Source: Nitrospinota bacterium
GTDB lineage: Bacteria; Nitrospinota_A; UBA7883; JACRGQ01
Assembly: GCA_016217735.1 (NCBI GenBank)
Contig: JACRGQ010000025.1
Location: 1-56,898 of the forward strand
Length of the DNA stretch: 56,898 nt
Reading direction: 5' to 3'
In this document: positions 41,262 through 49,740 of the stretch, piece by piece
Layout: each line of letters starts with the position of its first letter
Numbering within the stretch: position 1 is the stretch's first letter
Position numbers and translations under genes: made by a program
Notes under the pieces: model-generated
Seen by the model: the letters and a program-made list of their open reading frames with translations, nothing else
What the model was told of the DNA's origin: nothing
The model's database searches: none

Positions 41262-42563
41262 ATGAACCGCCGCATGCGATTTAAAAGAATGCTGCTTATC
41301 GAAGCCGAAAAGCTGTTTAAGGCCCCCGTATTCTGGGTGGCGCCGCTCGTCGCGATTCTCTACTTGGCCCTGATGCTTGTCGGCTTCGAAGTGTACGCCG
41401 CGAAAAACGGGGTGACCGCGGCGGAGGCCGCGTCGATGAACAACCGCTACAGCGGTTCGGCGGTGGTTTACGCCTATTCCGCGGCCAAGCACATGGTGGA
41501 GAATGTCTTGCACCTTTCGCGGGAGGCCAAGGGAACCATTCTGCAACCGACCGCCGAGGAGGATCTGCCCGTCGAGGAGCGGACCATAAAGGGCGGTGGC
41601 GGCAAAAGGTTCGATTTCTTCGGGACGTTGCTGCACAGCCTGGCCAATCCAAAGCCGATGCCGTCTTCGCCATGTGATAGGGGAAATCAGCCGGCGGCTC
41701 CCGCCACGCCCCCCGCGGCGGACGAATCTTTTCTGCCGGATTTTTTCCTTGGCACGGCCTCCGCCGCGGAGGTGTTGCCCCCCGGGCCTCCGGAATTCAG
41801 GCCGGAGGATTCATTTATGGAGCGGCTGGCCCAGCGTATCCACTGGCTTGCCGATGCATCATCGCTGGAGGACAAAGTGATAGACAGGGGGCGTTTTAAC
41901 GGGCTTCGTTTTACATACCTCTCGTTTTTCTTCGCTTTTATTTTTATCTTTCCCCCGCTCACCGCGGCGGTGACAACACACGTATTCGCCCTGGAATTCA
42001 GCCGTGGCACGATAAAGACGGCCCTTTTGATGCCGGTGAAGCGTTGGCAACTGCTCGCCGCTAAAATGGCGGTGGTGGCCGGTTATCTGCTGGTGGCGAT
42101 TTTCGGCTTTATTCTCCTGACGTTGGCGGTCGGATGCATTTTCACCGGTTACGGAAATCTGGTGCTGGATTCGGAGTTGCTTGGCTTCACCGGCGGCAAC
42201 CTGATGATAAAAGGGGATGGCGCCGTCATGTTATTCGCCGCGGTGGCGCCGGTCGCGGTTCTTTCCCTCATGCCGATTGCCGCTATTACCGCGTGGCTTT
42301 CGCTTATTAAGCCGGAGCCGGCCTGGGTCATCAGCATTTCCGTCATCGGTTATTTTATTTTCTACGCGCTTGGCGAAACTCCGCTATTCGCGGAAATCCG
42401 TTTCCTCTTTCCGACGTCGTACATGGACGGGTGGGGGCTGCTTTTCCGGCAGTCATTAAGCGCCTCCTTGCTGATAACCAAGCTTATCGTATCCGGCCTC
42501 ATTACCGCCGGGATAATGGTGAAGGCCGTGAACAAGTTTTCGAGGCAGGATATCGGTGCATGA
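41262..42563 (+). CDS. ABC-2-type permease with large extracytoplasmic loop
   Basis: 433 aa from the ATG at 41262 (ATG 41274 is also possible, with GGGAG 12 nt upstream). Helix 1 (VFWVAPLVAILYLALMLVGF) is followed by a loop of about 170 residues with Pro-rich patches, then about five more helices. The segment EFSRGTIKTALLMPVKRWQLLAAKM after helix 2 is typical of ABC-2 permeases (NosY/GldF type). It probably pairs with the ATPase at 37446. It overlaps the Wzy-like gene by 4 nt. Substrate unknown; the glycan locus suggests export or membrane remodelling. Confidence 0.8.
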   Translation: MNRRMRFKRMLLIEAEKLFKAPVFWVAPLVAILYLALMLVGFEVYAAKNGVTAAEAASMNNRYSGSAVVYAYSAAKHMVENVLHLSREAKGTILQPTAEEDLPVEERTIKGGGGKRFDFFGTLLHSLANPKPMPSSPCDRGNQPAAPATPPAADESFLPDFFLGTASAAEVLPPGPPEFRPEDSFMERLAQRIHWLADASSLEDKVIDRGRFNGLRFTYLSFFFAFIFIFPPLTAAVTTHVFALEFSRGTIKTALLMPVKRWQLLAAKMAVVAGYLLVAIFGFILLTLAVGCIFTGYGNLVLDSELLGFTGGNLMIKGDGAVMLFAAVAPVAVLSLMPIAAITAWLSLIKPEPAWVISISVIGYFIFYALGETPLFAEIRFLFPTSYMDGWGLLFRQSLSASLLITKLIVSGLITAGIMVKAVNKFSRQDIGA

Positions 42564-43939
42564 GCGGCATCGTTCAACCGCTCGTCACCATGGGGGAAAG
42601 GGCGGCCGCGCTGCTGGCGCCGCAACGTTACCGGGAATGGCTTTGGTTCGGCGCGGCCGCGGCGCTGCTGTTCGCGGGGAATTTGCTGGGAAGTTTTGGC
42701 GCGGCCGGCGTTTTCGGGGGGTATGTATTCAGTCTCTCACTGCTGGGGCTTGCCGCGCCGCGCCGGCTGTTGGAGGTCTTCGTTTTTCTGCTCGCCCTGG
42801 GCCATCGCGATTTTACCTACACGGCGCTTAAGGTAGGCCCCGCAAACCTTTATATCACCGAATGGGTGTTGCTCATTCTGATGCTGGCGGCGGTGCCGCG
42901 GATTGCGGACATGTGGCGCAACTGCCGCGCGGCGCTGCTGGCGTTGGGCCTGTATGCGGGAATTGGATTCGTGTTCTTTTGGCTTTCGGCCCGCTATTGG
43001 CCGCTCGGTTCGATAGTGCGGGATTTCACCATAGTGTATTACGCGTTCTTCGCGGTGGCGGCGCTGGCTTTCTTGCGGGATGCCGGGGATGTCAACCGGC
43101 TTTTCATCGCAATGCTTGCCGGCTCATTCTTCAATCTCGGAGGCGATCTGCTTAATTACCTGTACGGCACTTTTCCGGTCACTCCCGAACAGAAGAATTA
43201 TTCCCTGCGCAACTCTTTTTATTATCTCATTTGCACGGCGTATCTTTTGCCCGGACTGTTGTTTCTTGACAGAAAAATTCGTCCGTGGGCCGTGGCGTAT
43301 GTTACGGCCGTTTTTGTGGTCGTGCTTCTTTACGCCTACAGCAAAACGGCAATGGCGGCTATCTTGCTGATATCCGTTTTAAGTATTTTGGTTCTGGCAA
43401 AACGCGCGCGGATGCAGGTGTTGATCGCCATCTCCATGGCGTTTATGCTGGCGCTGATTATCACCCCGATGGCCAAAACATTCAAATTCTCCTCCCTTTT
43501 CACGTCGCAACCGGCGCGCGATGATCCTCGTTCAATGCTGCGCACCGCCGCCCTGCGGGATTTTTCCGAATATCCCTATGGCATCGGCTTCGGCGCGCCC
43601 ATTTTCGGCGGGCATTCACGGGAACTGCTGTTGGATCCCGACGGATTCCATGCCTTGCACAATTCGTATCTCACCGTTCTCCGGCGCATGGGGGTGGAGG
43701 GGTTCGCGGCATTCTCCGCGATTGTGGCGCTGGCTCTTTACGGCGTGTACCGTGTGTGGCGTTCATCCGCCGGGAATTATGAGGCATGGTTGACGCCATT
43801 CGCCATGCTTCTGGGATTTATCGTGGCGGCTGTTTTCGCCACCGCGCATGTAGTATTGGAAGGGCCGTTTTTCGGGGCGGTATTTTGGCTCTTGTTGGGC
43901 GCCGTTTTCACTGTCATGCGCGATCATGGCCAGACGTGA
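42560..43939 (+). CDS. O-antigen ligase/polymerase-like membrane protein
   Basis: 459 aa with about 11-12 transmembrane helices. A larger periplasmic loop near 330-380 (TSQPARDDPRSMLRTAALRDFSEYPYGIGFGAP) ends in ALHNSYLTVLRRMGVEGF, the H-N-x-[YF]-L motif of the Wzy_C/O-antigen ligase family. It either polymerises repeat units (Wzy) or ligates glycan (WaaL-type); a Wzz-like gene follows shortly, favouring Wzy. It starts in the ATGA overlap with the permease gene. Confidence 0.83.
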   Translation: MSGIVQPLVTMGERAAALLAPQRYREWLWFGAAAALLFAGNLLGSFGAAGVFGGYVFSLSLLGLAAPRRLLEVFVFLLALGHRDFTYTALKVGPANLYITEWVLLILMLAAVPRIADMWRNCRAALLALGLYAGIGFVFFWLSARYWPLGSIVRDFTIVYYAFFAVAALAFLRDAGDVNRLFIAMLAGSFFNLGGDLLNYLYGTFPVTPEQKNYSLRNSFYYLICTAYLLPGLLFLDRKIRPWAVAYVTAVFVVVLLYAYSKTAMAAILLISVLSILVLAKRARMQVLIAISMAFMLALIITPMAKTFKFSSLFTSQPARDDPRSMLRTAALRDFSEYPYGIGFGAPIFGGHSRELLLDPDGFHALHNSYLTVLRRMGVEGFAAFSAIVALALYGVYRVWRSSAGNYEAWLTPFAMLLGFIVAAVFATAHVVLEGPFFGAVFWLLLGAVFTVMRDHGQT

Positions 43940-44059
43940 GCCGGTTTCGGTGCGCGCCTTTATTGCCCGAAGTATCGCTTTGACTTTCGACCACATCATT
44001 TCGATGGGATTTAAATCCGGACTGAGGGGGAGGATGGATGCCGCATGAAGTTTATGGAT
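43930..44059 (-). pseudogene. IS630-family transposase remnant
   Basis: On the minus strand, the reading IHKLHAASILPLSPDLNPIE, continuing MMWSKVKAILRAIKART, is the C-terminal DDE segment of IS630/Tc1-type transposases (the LPPYSPDLNPIE box carrying the catalytic Glu). A stop lies just upstream of IHK and the frame runs into the Wzy-like gene on the other side. The rest of the element, including the two Asp motifs, is missing. It marks the border between the high-GC part and the AT-richer part of the glycan region. Confidence 0.8.
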
Positions 44060-44312
44060 TCACAGGGGGTGAAAAGGATGGGGATTCGGAATTATTTTGT
44101 AAATTCCTGATGTATTTGATAAAGTCAGCAAAACGGGAAAAATGTTTCTTTTTTAATAAGATGGCTTCAGGGCCAATAAACGCAACTAAGATGCCTGAAA
44201 AGATGGGGCGGCATTCAGCACTTGAAGCTATGAAGTATTCGTAAATCATATAGCGGAGAGTTATGATGATTTCTTTCGTCACCGTTGGATAAATTAAAAA
44301 TTATCGTGGAGT
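44060..44312. other. AT-richer intergenic DNA without a clear gene
   Basis: This stretch separates the transposase fossil from the Wzz-like gene. Two short overlapping frames on opposite strands (68 and 76 codons) show no recognisable domain or ribosome site. Base composition drops here and stays lower until about 46.1 kb, pointing to DNA of different origin. Confidence 0.4.
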
Positions 44313-45266
44313 GTGGAAGTGGATTCACCCGGCTCGAAAATACCAACTCAGAACGTGATCTGCCCCTTCGCCATGCATCCGGATTCTTCTCCCCAAGGAA
44401 ATAATCCTGGTGAAAATGAATTTGATTTTCTGGAAATCGCTGGAATTTTGTTTAAGGGGAAGGGAAAATACGTCATTCTTGCAATTGTTTCGATTGCCGC
44501 TATCGCAGGGGTTGTTTACGCAAAATCGCTTCCCAATATCTACAAGTCGGAGATATTGATTATTCCAAACAAGAAGATCGGTGGTTCTGGAGGCGGCGGG
44601 GCCGCATCTATGGCAAATCAACTTGGGGGGCTTGCTTCTGTTTTGGGTGTTAGCGTCGGGGGCGGAAAGCAGGAGAATGAAAGCGAAGTGTACCTGGCGA
44701 TAATGCGTACGCGCCCGTTTGCTGAATATACGATCAAGGAGTTTAACCTTCTGCCCTTACTCGCCGTTGAAATAAATAAAATATATCCGGATACCGTCAA
44801 GCTGGATGATGCGGTAGACATGCTTCTCGATAATATGGCAATCGTTAAAGCCACTAAAGAGTTGGGATCAGGCTTGCGCATCTCTTTTTCGAGTAAGTCT
44901 CCGGAATTATCCGCCAGAATCGTGGAGACGTTAGTGAAATCTATAAACAGATACTCCCAGTACGATACCATCGAGAGGGCAAAAAAAGATATAGCGATGG
45001 CTAGCGCTCAACTGCAACAATCTCCTCTGACAATGATGCAAAAGGTTATTTGGGAAATCGTCTCGCAGAAAACCATGGAAATTATCCTCGCTCAAGCGCA
45101 GGATGATTTTTCCTTCCGCATAATTGAGCCAGCGGTAATTCCTAAAGTAAAGTTTAAGCCCCGACGCAGCTTAATTGTTGCTGGTTTTACAGGCATTGGT
45201 TTTCTGGTTGGGATTCTGGCGGTACTGCTTCTGACTCGACCATCCTTCCAAAAGAAAAGTTTATAA
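44313..45266 (+). CDS. Wzz-like polysaccharide chain-length determinant
   Basis: 317 aa, GTG start at 44313 (GTG 44319 has better spacing from GGAG). A soluble N-terminal tail of about 55 residues precedes helix 1 (KYVILAIVSIAAIAGVVYA). A periplasmic domain with the Wzz opening YKSEILIIPNKK and GLASVLGVSVGGG follows, and helix 2 (SLIVAGFTGIGFLVGILAVLLL) is preceded by PAVIPKVKFKPRRSL, the Pro-rich motif of the family. It sets chain length in Wzy-dependent synthesis. The periplasmic coiled coil is shorter than usual. AT-rich relative to the flanks. Confidence 0.85.
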   Translation: MEVDSPGSKIPTQNVICPFAMHPDSSPQGNNPGENEFDFLEIAGILFKGKGKYVILAIVSIAAIAGVVYAKSLPNIYKSEILIIPNKKIGGSGGGGAASMANQLGGLASVLGVSVGGGKQENESEVYLAIMRTRPFAEYTIKEFNLLPLLAVEINKIYPDTVKLDDAVDMLLDNMAIVKATKELGSGLRISFSSKSPELSARIVETLVKSINRYSQYDTIERAKKDIAMASAQLQQSPLTMMQKVIWEIVSQKTMEIILAQAQDDFSFRIIEPAVIPKVKFKPRRSLIVAGFTGIGFLVGILAVLLLTRPSFQKKSL

Positions 45267-45321
45267 CGAGCTGGTGGCGCGGCTCGGCGGGGCGGACCTT
45301 TTCATGGGTATGTGTGTGTAA
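45265..45321 (+). pseudogene. GC-rich coding-like scrap after the Wzz gene
   Basis: The frame AAC GAG CTG GTG GCG ... reads NELVARLGGADLFMGMCV and a stop. It is clearly richer in GC than the surrounding AT-rich DNA and is not in frame with the Wzz gene. It may be the tail of a lost gene left at a recombination junction. The following 130 nt hold only the promoter at 45411. Confidence 0.3.
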
Positions 45322-45410
45322 GGAATTTTGGCAATGTGCCGATAGATAATATGGCAAAATATACAGCCAATGTGGAGAATTATGAAAAGTCTGCTGGAAA
45401 GTGAAATTAA

Positions 45411-45439
45411 TTGACTAATTCCGTCACGTAAAGTATAAT
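45411..45439 (+). promoter_or_regulatory. strong sigma70 promoter, leaderless, for NusG-like gene
   Basis: TTGACT (45411-45416), 17-nt spacer, TATAAT (45434-45439), then 9 nt to the ATG at 45449. The predicted transcription start is 0-3 nt before the ATG. This is the best consensus promoter in the window. Confidence 0.7.
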
Positions 45440-45448
45440 GTTCATAGT

Positions 45449-45988
45449 ATGAGCGATTTGTTGGGGATGAGTGTAAATAATGGTTTAGGGTGGTATGCGC
45501 TAAGGGTGCGGCACCAAAATGAATTTAGCGTTTCCGATTTCTTTCGCAAGCAGTTTGGAATTCAGGCAAATGTGCCGGCCATGGAAGTGTGGAAAAGAAA
45601 GAACGGCCTGAAAGTTGCCGTAACTAAGCCTTTATTGAGCACTTACGTGTTTATCGAGGCGAAATGGGAGGCTATCGAGGCCAAAATAATGTTTTCCCAC
45701 AAAGGGGTATTAGGCTTTGTCCGAAACAACGGCAACCTTGCTGTCATTCCAAATGAACAGGTGCAAACCCTTGAAAGATTGACTTCTTCAAAGGCTCCGA
45801 TTTATGATCTGCCATATTCCAAATTAAAAGAGGGTGAGCGGGTTTATGTCGTCGCTGGCCCTTTGGCCGGGGCGATTGGACAATTTGTCCGGATTAATCC
45901 CAAAACGGGACGTTTTATAGTTACCCTTGACCTTTTCAAGAGGGCCTTGGTGACCGAGCTTGAATCGGATTTATTGGAGCCATTTTAA
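45449..45988 (+). CDS. NusG-paralogue antiterminator (RfaH/UpxY/LoaP type)
   Basis: 179 aa. NGN domain from WYALRVRHQNEFSVSDFF to about residue 105, with LLSTYVFIEAKWE typical of specialised NusG proteins; KOW domain from KEGERVYVVAGPLAGAIGQFVRIN to the end. Such paralogues bind RNA polymerase and suppress termination in long polysaccharide operons. Its position ahead of the flippase and nonulosonic genes suggests that it controls this locus. No ops-type element (GGCGGTAG) was seen by eye. The start is set by a promoter directly upstream; ATG 45467 is an alternative. Confidence 0.88.
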   Translation: MSDLLGMSVNNGLGWYALRVRHQNEFSVSDFFRKQFGIQANVPAMEVWKRKNGLKVAVTKPLLSTYVFIEAKWEAIEAKIMFSHKGVLGFVRNNGNLAVIPNEQVQTLERLTSSKAPIYDLPYSKLKEGERVYVVAGPLAGAIGQFVRINPKTGRFIVTLDLFKRALVTELESDLLEPF

Positions 45989-46098
45989 ACCGCTTTATTC
46001 ACTTTAAAGCGGGTTGAACCTTGTTGCTTGCGTGGAAAATGTGAGTAATTTGAAGGTGCTTGACAAGCAGTGAGGCCGGAGGCGCGCAAAAAAATCGA

Positions 46099-46770
46099 AT
46101 GAAAGACAAACAGGAAAAAGAAAAACTTGTGCTACGGCCGGTTTCCCCATATTCGTCCGTGAAGTCCTCGGCGGATGACGCGGTTATCATGCAGATATTT
46201 AGTTTGGTGGAAAAAATCCCGCATATTTCCGAAAAGAAAATAACGGCCTTTACCGGAATTGCCGCGGGGCTTGTGAACTCATTTATGCGCAAAGTTGCCG
46301 CCAAGGGATGGGTAAAGGCGCGGCAGGTTAGCGCCAGGCGTTGGATTTATTTCATCACCCCGGAGGGGTTCGCGGAAAAAAGCCGTCTTACTGTAAAATA
46401 TCTGGGCAACACTCTGCGCACGTATAAAGTGGCGCAAAAAGTGATCGAAGAGCATCTTGAGATATGCCAACGCAACGGCTGGGAAAAACTTATTGTGGCC
46501 GGGAGCAATGAGTTGGCGGACATCGCCGTCCTTAACATCACGGGCACCAAAGGGCTGACGCTTGTTGGCAAGCTCATAAATGGCGGCGCGGCCGCGAATT
46601 ATGAAAAAGAAGCCGGCGTTTTTCAATATTCCGATGTTGAAAAACTGGAGTTCGACAGGATTCTGGTTTGCGAACCCGGCTTCGCCGAGTGGACGGCGGA
46701 GAACAATAATCATCTCGTTATTGGGAAACAGACTGATATTTTGGGCAAAGTTATGGAAATCTCGTTTTGA
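46099..46770 (+). CDS. MarR-EPS-type winged-helix regulator with C-terminal extension
   Basis: 224 aa from the ATG at 46099 (TTG 46060 is possible). Residues about 25-110 form a winged helix: MQIFSLVEKIPHISEKKITAFTGIAAGLVNSFMRKVAAKGWVK, then RRWIYFITPEGFAEKSRLTVKYL. This matches the EPS-associated MarR-family regulators found in exopolysaccharide loci. The C-terminal ~110 residues (KLIVAGSNELADIAVLNITGTKGLTLVGKLIN...) look like a small Rossmann-like effector domain, unusual for the short form. It probably regulates this locus together with the NusG paralogue. Confidence 0.8.
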   Translation: MKDKQEKEKLVLRPVSPYSSVKSSADDAVIMQIFSLVEKIPHISEKKITAFTGIAAGLVNSFMRKVAAKGWVKARQVSARRWIYFITPEGFAEKSRLTVKYLGNTLRTYKVAQKVIEEHLEICQRNGWEKLIVAGSNELADIAVLNITGTKGLTLVGKLINGGAAANYEKEAGVFQYSDVEKLEFDRILVCEPGFAEWTAENNNHLVIGKQTDILGKVMEISF

Positions 46771-46794
46771 AAAGGCCATCGCCCGTCTGTATTT
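46766..46794 (+). promoter_or_regulatory. putative promoter ahead of the poly-G ORF
   Basis: TTGAAA, 17-nt spacer, TATTTT, starting at the 3' end of the MarR-type gene. The predicted start is near 46800, about 11 nt before the ATG that opens the G9 tract. Confidence 0.35.
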
Positions 46795-46810
46795 TCAGAT
46801 GTGTATAGTT

Positions 46811-46924
46811 ATGGGGGGGGGCGCCACGCTAGTGAAGAAAATGGTGCGAGAATATCTCAAGAGTGCCGAGCTTGATGGACTGGCTAATAAACATGGCCGC
46901 AAGGCCCTGGATTGCCACGAATAA
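46811..46924 (+). CDS. short ORF opening with a G9 tract (possible remnant or phase-variable leader)
   Basis: 37 codons: ATG immediately followed by G (nine consecutive Gs at 46813-46821), reading MGGGATLVKKMVREYLKSAE and ending LDCHE. The body looks helical and basic/acidic, like a fragment of a larger protein; no family is recognised. It overlaps the TTG start of the flippase gene. A change of tract length would alter the frame and might change coupling to the flippase. It could equally be debris of a deleted gene. Confidence 0.3.
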   Translation: MGGGATLVKKMVREYLKSAELDGLANKHGRKALDCHE

Positions 46925-48705
46925 TTCAGGTGCTAAACATTCAACCCATCACCCTGCTCCTAAGCCGTCTCTGGCGCCATATCAGCGTTCGACGGCGCGG
47001 GCAGTTCGGGCTCCTGCTCGTTTTGATGATCCTGGCCTCGTTCACGGAAATCGTCAGCCTGGGGGCTGTACTGCCTTTCCTTGGTATGCTCACCGCGCCG
47101 GGGCGCGTTTTTGAACACCCAGCCGCCCAGCCATTCGTCCAATTCTTAGGGTTCACCGAGGCAAATCAGCTTTTGTTACCCCTTTGCATTGCCTTTGGCC
47201 TGGTGGCTCTCATGGCCGGCGCGATGCGCATGTTGCTGCTCTGGGCCAACACACGTCTATCCTATGCGACCGGCGCCGATCTCAGCATCAGCATCTACCG
47301 CCGTACGCTTTATCAGCCATACGCGGTCCACGTCGCCCGCAACAGCAGCGAGATCATCAACGGCATCTCAAACAAAACGAATGGAGTAATACACGTCATT
47401 TTGATGATCCTCAACCTTGTCGGTTCGAGTGTCACACTGGCCGCGATCCTGATCGCCCTATTGGCCGTTGACCCGGTAAGCGCGCTAACGGCCTTTGGCG
47501 GTTTTGCTTTGATCTATGTTGTCATTATTCGGGTTACCAGGAATCGGCTATTACGTAATAGCCAATGCATCGCCCGCGAATCGACACAGGTCATTCAATC
47601 GCTGCAAGAAGGGTTAGGCGGCATTCGTGATGTCCTTATTGATGGCAGCCAGGCCACTTATTGCCAGATTTACCGCAACGCTGATCACCCCCTGCGCCTT
47701 GCCCAAGGAAGCAGCTCCTTTATCAGCGGCAGCCCGCGATATGTAATGGAAGCGCTGGGTATGCTGCTTATCGTTGGTCTGGCTTATACGCTTGCCCAGC
47801 AACCGGATGGCATTGTCAAGGCCATCCCTGTTCTGGGTGCTCTGGCATTCGGCGCTCAGCGTTTTTTGCCTGTGCTTCAGCTGGCGTATGTCTCTTGGTC
47901 CGGCATTCAAGGCGGACAAGCCTCCCTGCAAGACGCAATTGAATTGCTCGATCAACCCCTTCCCGACTATGCCAATCAATCGGCTGCCGCCCCGTTAACG
48001 TTCCGGCACACAATCAGCCTGGAAAAACTTTCGTTTCGCTATAGCCCCCATACACCATGGGTAATCAATAACGTCAACCTCAAGATCGCCAAGGGCAGCC
48101 GTGTGGGTTTCATCGGCACGACCGGCAGCGGCAAGAGCACCCTTCTCGATATCGTCATGGGCCTGTTGCAACCTACGGAGGGGGTAATCGCAATTGATGG
48201 GCAGCCCATAACGCTACGCAACCACCGTGCTTGGCAAGCGCATATCGCGCATGTGCCGCAGGCCATCTTCCTGACCGATAGCACTATCGAAGAAAATATC
48301 GCTTTTGGTGTGCCCAAGGACCAGATCAACCATGCGCGTGTCGAGCAGGCGGCTCAACAGGCGCAAATTGCCGAAGTCATCGGAACCTGGCCCAAGCAAT
48401 ACCAAACCTTCGTCGGTGAACGCGGCATCCGTTTATCCGGCGGCCAACGCCAGCGCATCGGCATAGCGCGCGCCCTTTACAAACAGGCCGATGTCATCAT
48501 CTTTGACGAAGCAACCAGCGCTCTGGACAACGAAACTGAACAAGCCGTCATGCAAGCCATCGAAGGTCTCAGCGAGGATCTCACAATTCTCATTATCGCC
48601 CACCGTTTCACCACCCTGAAAAACTGCACACAGATAGTGGAATTGGGTGATGGCGGCATTAAGCGAACGGGCACCTACCAAGAAATTATGGCGCAATTGG
48701 TATAA
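46912..48705 (+). CDS. MsbA/PglK-like ABC flippase
   Basis: 597 aa, TTG start. Six transmembrane helices in the first ~330 residues, then a full ABC domain: Walker A GTTGSGKST (about 403), Q-loop HVPQAIFLTDSTIEENI, signature LSGGQRQRIGIARAL (about 509), Walker B VIIFDEATSALD and H-switch IAHR. It is a half-transporter that homodimerises. The membrane part resembles PglK-type lipid-linked oligosaccharide flippases (SFTEIVSLGAVLPFLGML), so it may replace Wzx in moving the glycan unit to the periplasm. Codon choice looks different from the first half of the window. Confidence 0.88.
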   Translation: MPRIIQVLNIQPITLLLSRLWRHISVRRRGQFGLLLVLMILASFTEIVSLGAVLPFLGMLTAPGRVFEHPAAQPFVQFLGFTEANQLLLPLCIAFGLVALMAGAMRMLLLWANTRLSYATGADLSISIYRRTLYQPYAVHVARNSSEIINGISNKTNGVIHVILMILNLVGSSVTLAAILIALLAVDPVSALTAFGGFALIYVVIIRVTRNRLLRNSQCIARESTQVIQSLQEGLGGIRDVLIDGSQATYCQIYRNADHPLRLAQGSSSFISGSPRYVMEALGMLLIVGLAYTLAQQPDGIVKAIPVLGALAFGAQRFLPVLQLAYVSWSGIQGGQASLQDAIELLDQPLPDYANQSAAAPLTFRHTISLEKLSFRYSPHTPWVINNVNLKIAKGSRVGFIGTTGSGKSTLLDIVMGLLQPTEGVIAIDGQPITLRNHRAWQAHIAHVPQAIFLTDSTIEENIAFGVPKDQINHARVEQAAQQAQIAEVIGTWPKQYQTFVGERGIRLSGGQRQRIGIARALYKQADVIIFDEATSALDNETEQAVMQAIEGLSEDLTILIIAHRFTTLKNCTQIVELGDGGIKRTGTYQEIMAQLV

Positions 48706-48723
48706 ACTGCTTTGGGTAAACAC

Positions 48724-49740
48724 ATGAATCGAACAAATCCAAACTCACGTATTCTTGTTACCGGCGCCGATGGTTTCATCGGATCGCACCTGACTGAATC
48801 CCTGGTGCGTCAGGGGCATAACGTCCGTGCATTCGTGCTCTACAACTCCTTCAATTCTTGGGGTTGGCTGGATCATTGTGCGCCCGACGTTAAAAATCAG
48901 TTCGAGGTATTTGCCGGCGATATCCGCGACCCGCATGGGGTGAAAGAGGCCATGAAGGGTTGCGACGCGGTGTTGCATTTGGCCGCCCTGATCGCCATTC
49001 CCTATTCCTACCACTCACCCGACACGTATGTCGATACCAACGTCAAAGGCACGCTGAATGTGATGCAAGCGGCGCGCGAGCTTGGCGTCAAAAGAGTCGT
49101 TCACACATCGACCAGCGAAGTTTATGGCACGGCGCGTTTCGTGCCAATTACCGAAGAGCACCCCTTGCAGGGGCAGTCTCCGTACTCGGCCACCAAGATT
49201 GCCGCGGATCAGCTGGCCTATTCCTTCTACACGTCCTTCGGTCTGCCGGTGGTGATTGCGCGGCCCTTCAACACCTATGGCCCGCGCCAGTCCGCCCGCG
49301 CCGTGATTCCAACCATCATTACCCAGATCGCCAACGGCCGGCGCCAGGTCAAGCTCGGCGCGATATCGCCTACACGGGATTTCAACTTCGTGCAGGACAC
49401 GGTAGCGGGTTTCATCGCCGCCCTGAATTCCAATCAGGGGTTGGGCGAAGTGGTTAACTTCGGCAGTAATTTTGAGATTTCCATCGGCGACACTGCCCGG
49501 GTCATTGCGGAGGTAATGGGTGCTGAAATCGAGATACTGACCGATGAGCAGCGCCTCCGGCCCGAAAGGAGCGAGGTGGAACGGCTGTGGGCATCTAATG
49601 AGAAAGCTCGTAAGTTGCTGGGTTGGCAACCACAGTATGGAGGCTTGGAGGGCTTTCGGCGAGGCTTGGCAGTAACCGTTGACTGGTTTAAACGGCATGT
49701 CGATCTTATTGGCTATAAAGCGGATATCTATAATGTCTAG
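48724..49740 (+). CDS. LegB-like NAD-dependent sugar-nucleotide 4,6-dehydratase
   Basis: 338 aa from the ATG at 48724. Extended SDR: GADGFIGSHLTE, LHLAALIAIPYSYHSPDTYVDTN, TSTSEVYGTA, the catalytic Y-x3-K in SPYSATKIAADQ, RPFNTYGPRQSARAVIPTI and the family ending YKADIYNV. The FVLYNSFNSWGWLDH segment is diagnostic of the LegB group, which makes the 4-keto-6-deoxy sugar nucleotide at the start of legionaminic acid synthesis. Its usual partner, a PLP aminotransferase (LegC), is not found next to it nor anywhere in the window. Confidence 0.88.
   Translation: MNRTNPNSRILVTGADGFIGSHLTESLVRQGHNVRAFVLYNSFNSWGWLDHCAPDVKNQFEVFAGDIRDPHGVKEAMKGCDAVLHLAALIAIPYSYHSPDTYVDTNVKGTLNVMQAARELGVKRVVHTSTSEVYGTARFVPITEEHPLQGQSPYSATKIAADQLAYSFYTSFGLPVVIARPFNTYGPRQSARAVIPTIITQIANGRRQVKLGAISPTRDFNFVQDTVAGFIAALNSNQGLGEVVNFGSNFEISIGDTARVIAEVMGAEIEILTDEQRLRPERSEVERLWASNEKARKLLGWQPQYGGLEGFRRGLAVTVDWFKRHVDLIGYKADIYNV

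Noticed and set aside
44038-44282. Two short overlapping ORFs on opposite strands
   Set aside because: No domain, ribosome site or promoter; the sequence looks like degraded intergenic DNA.
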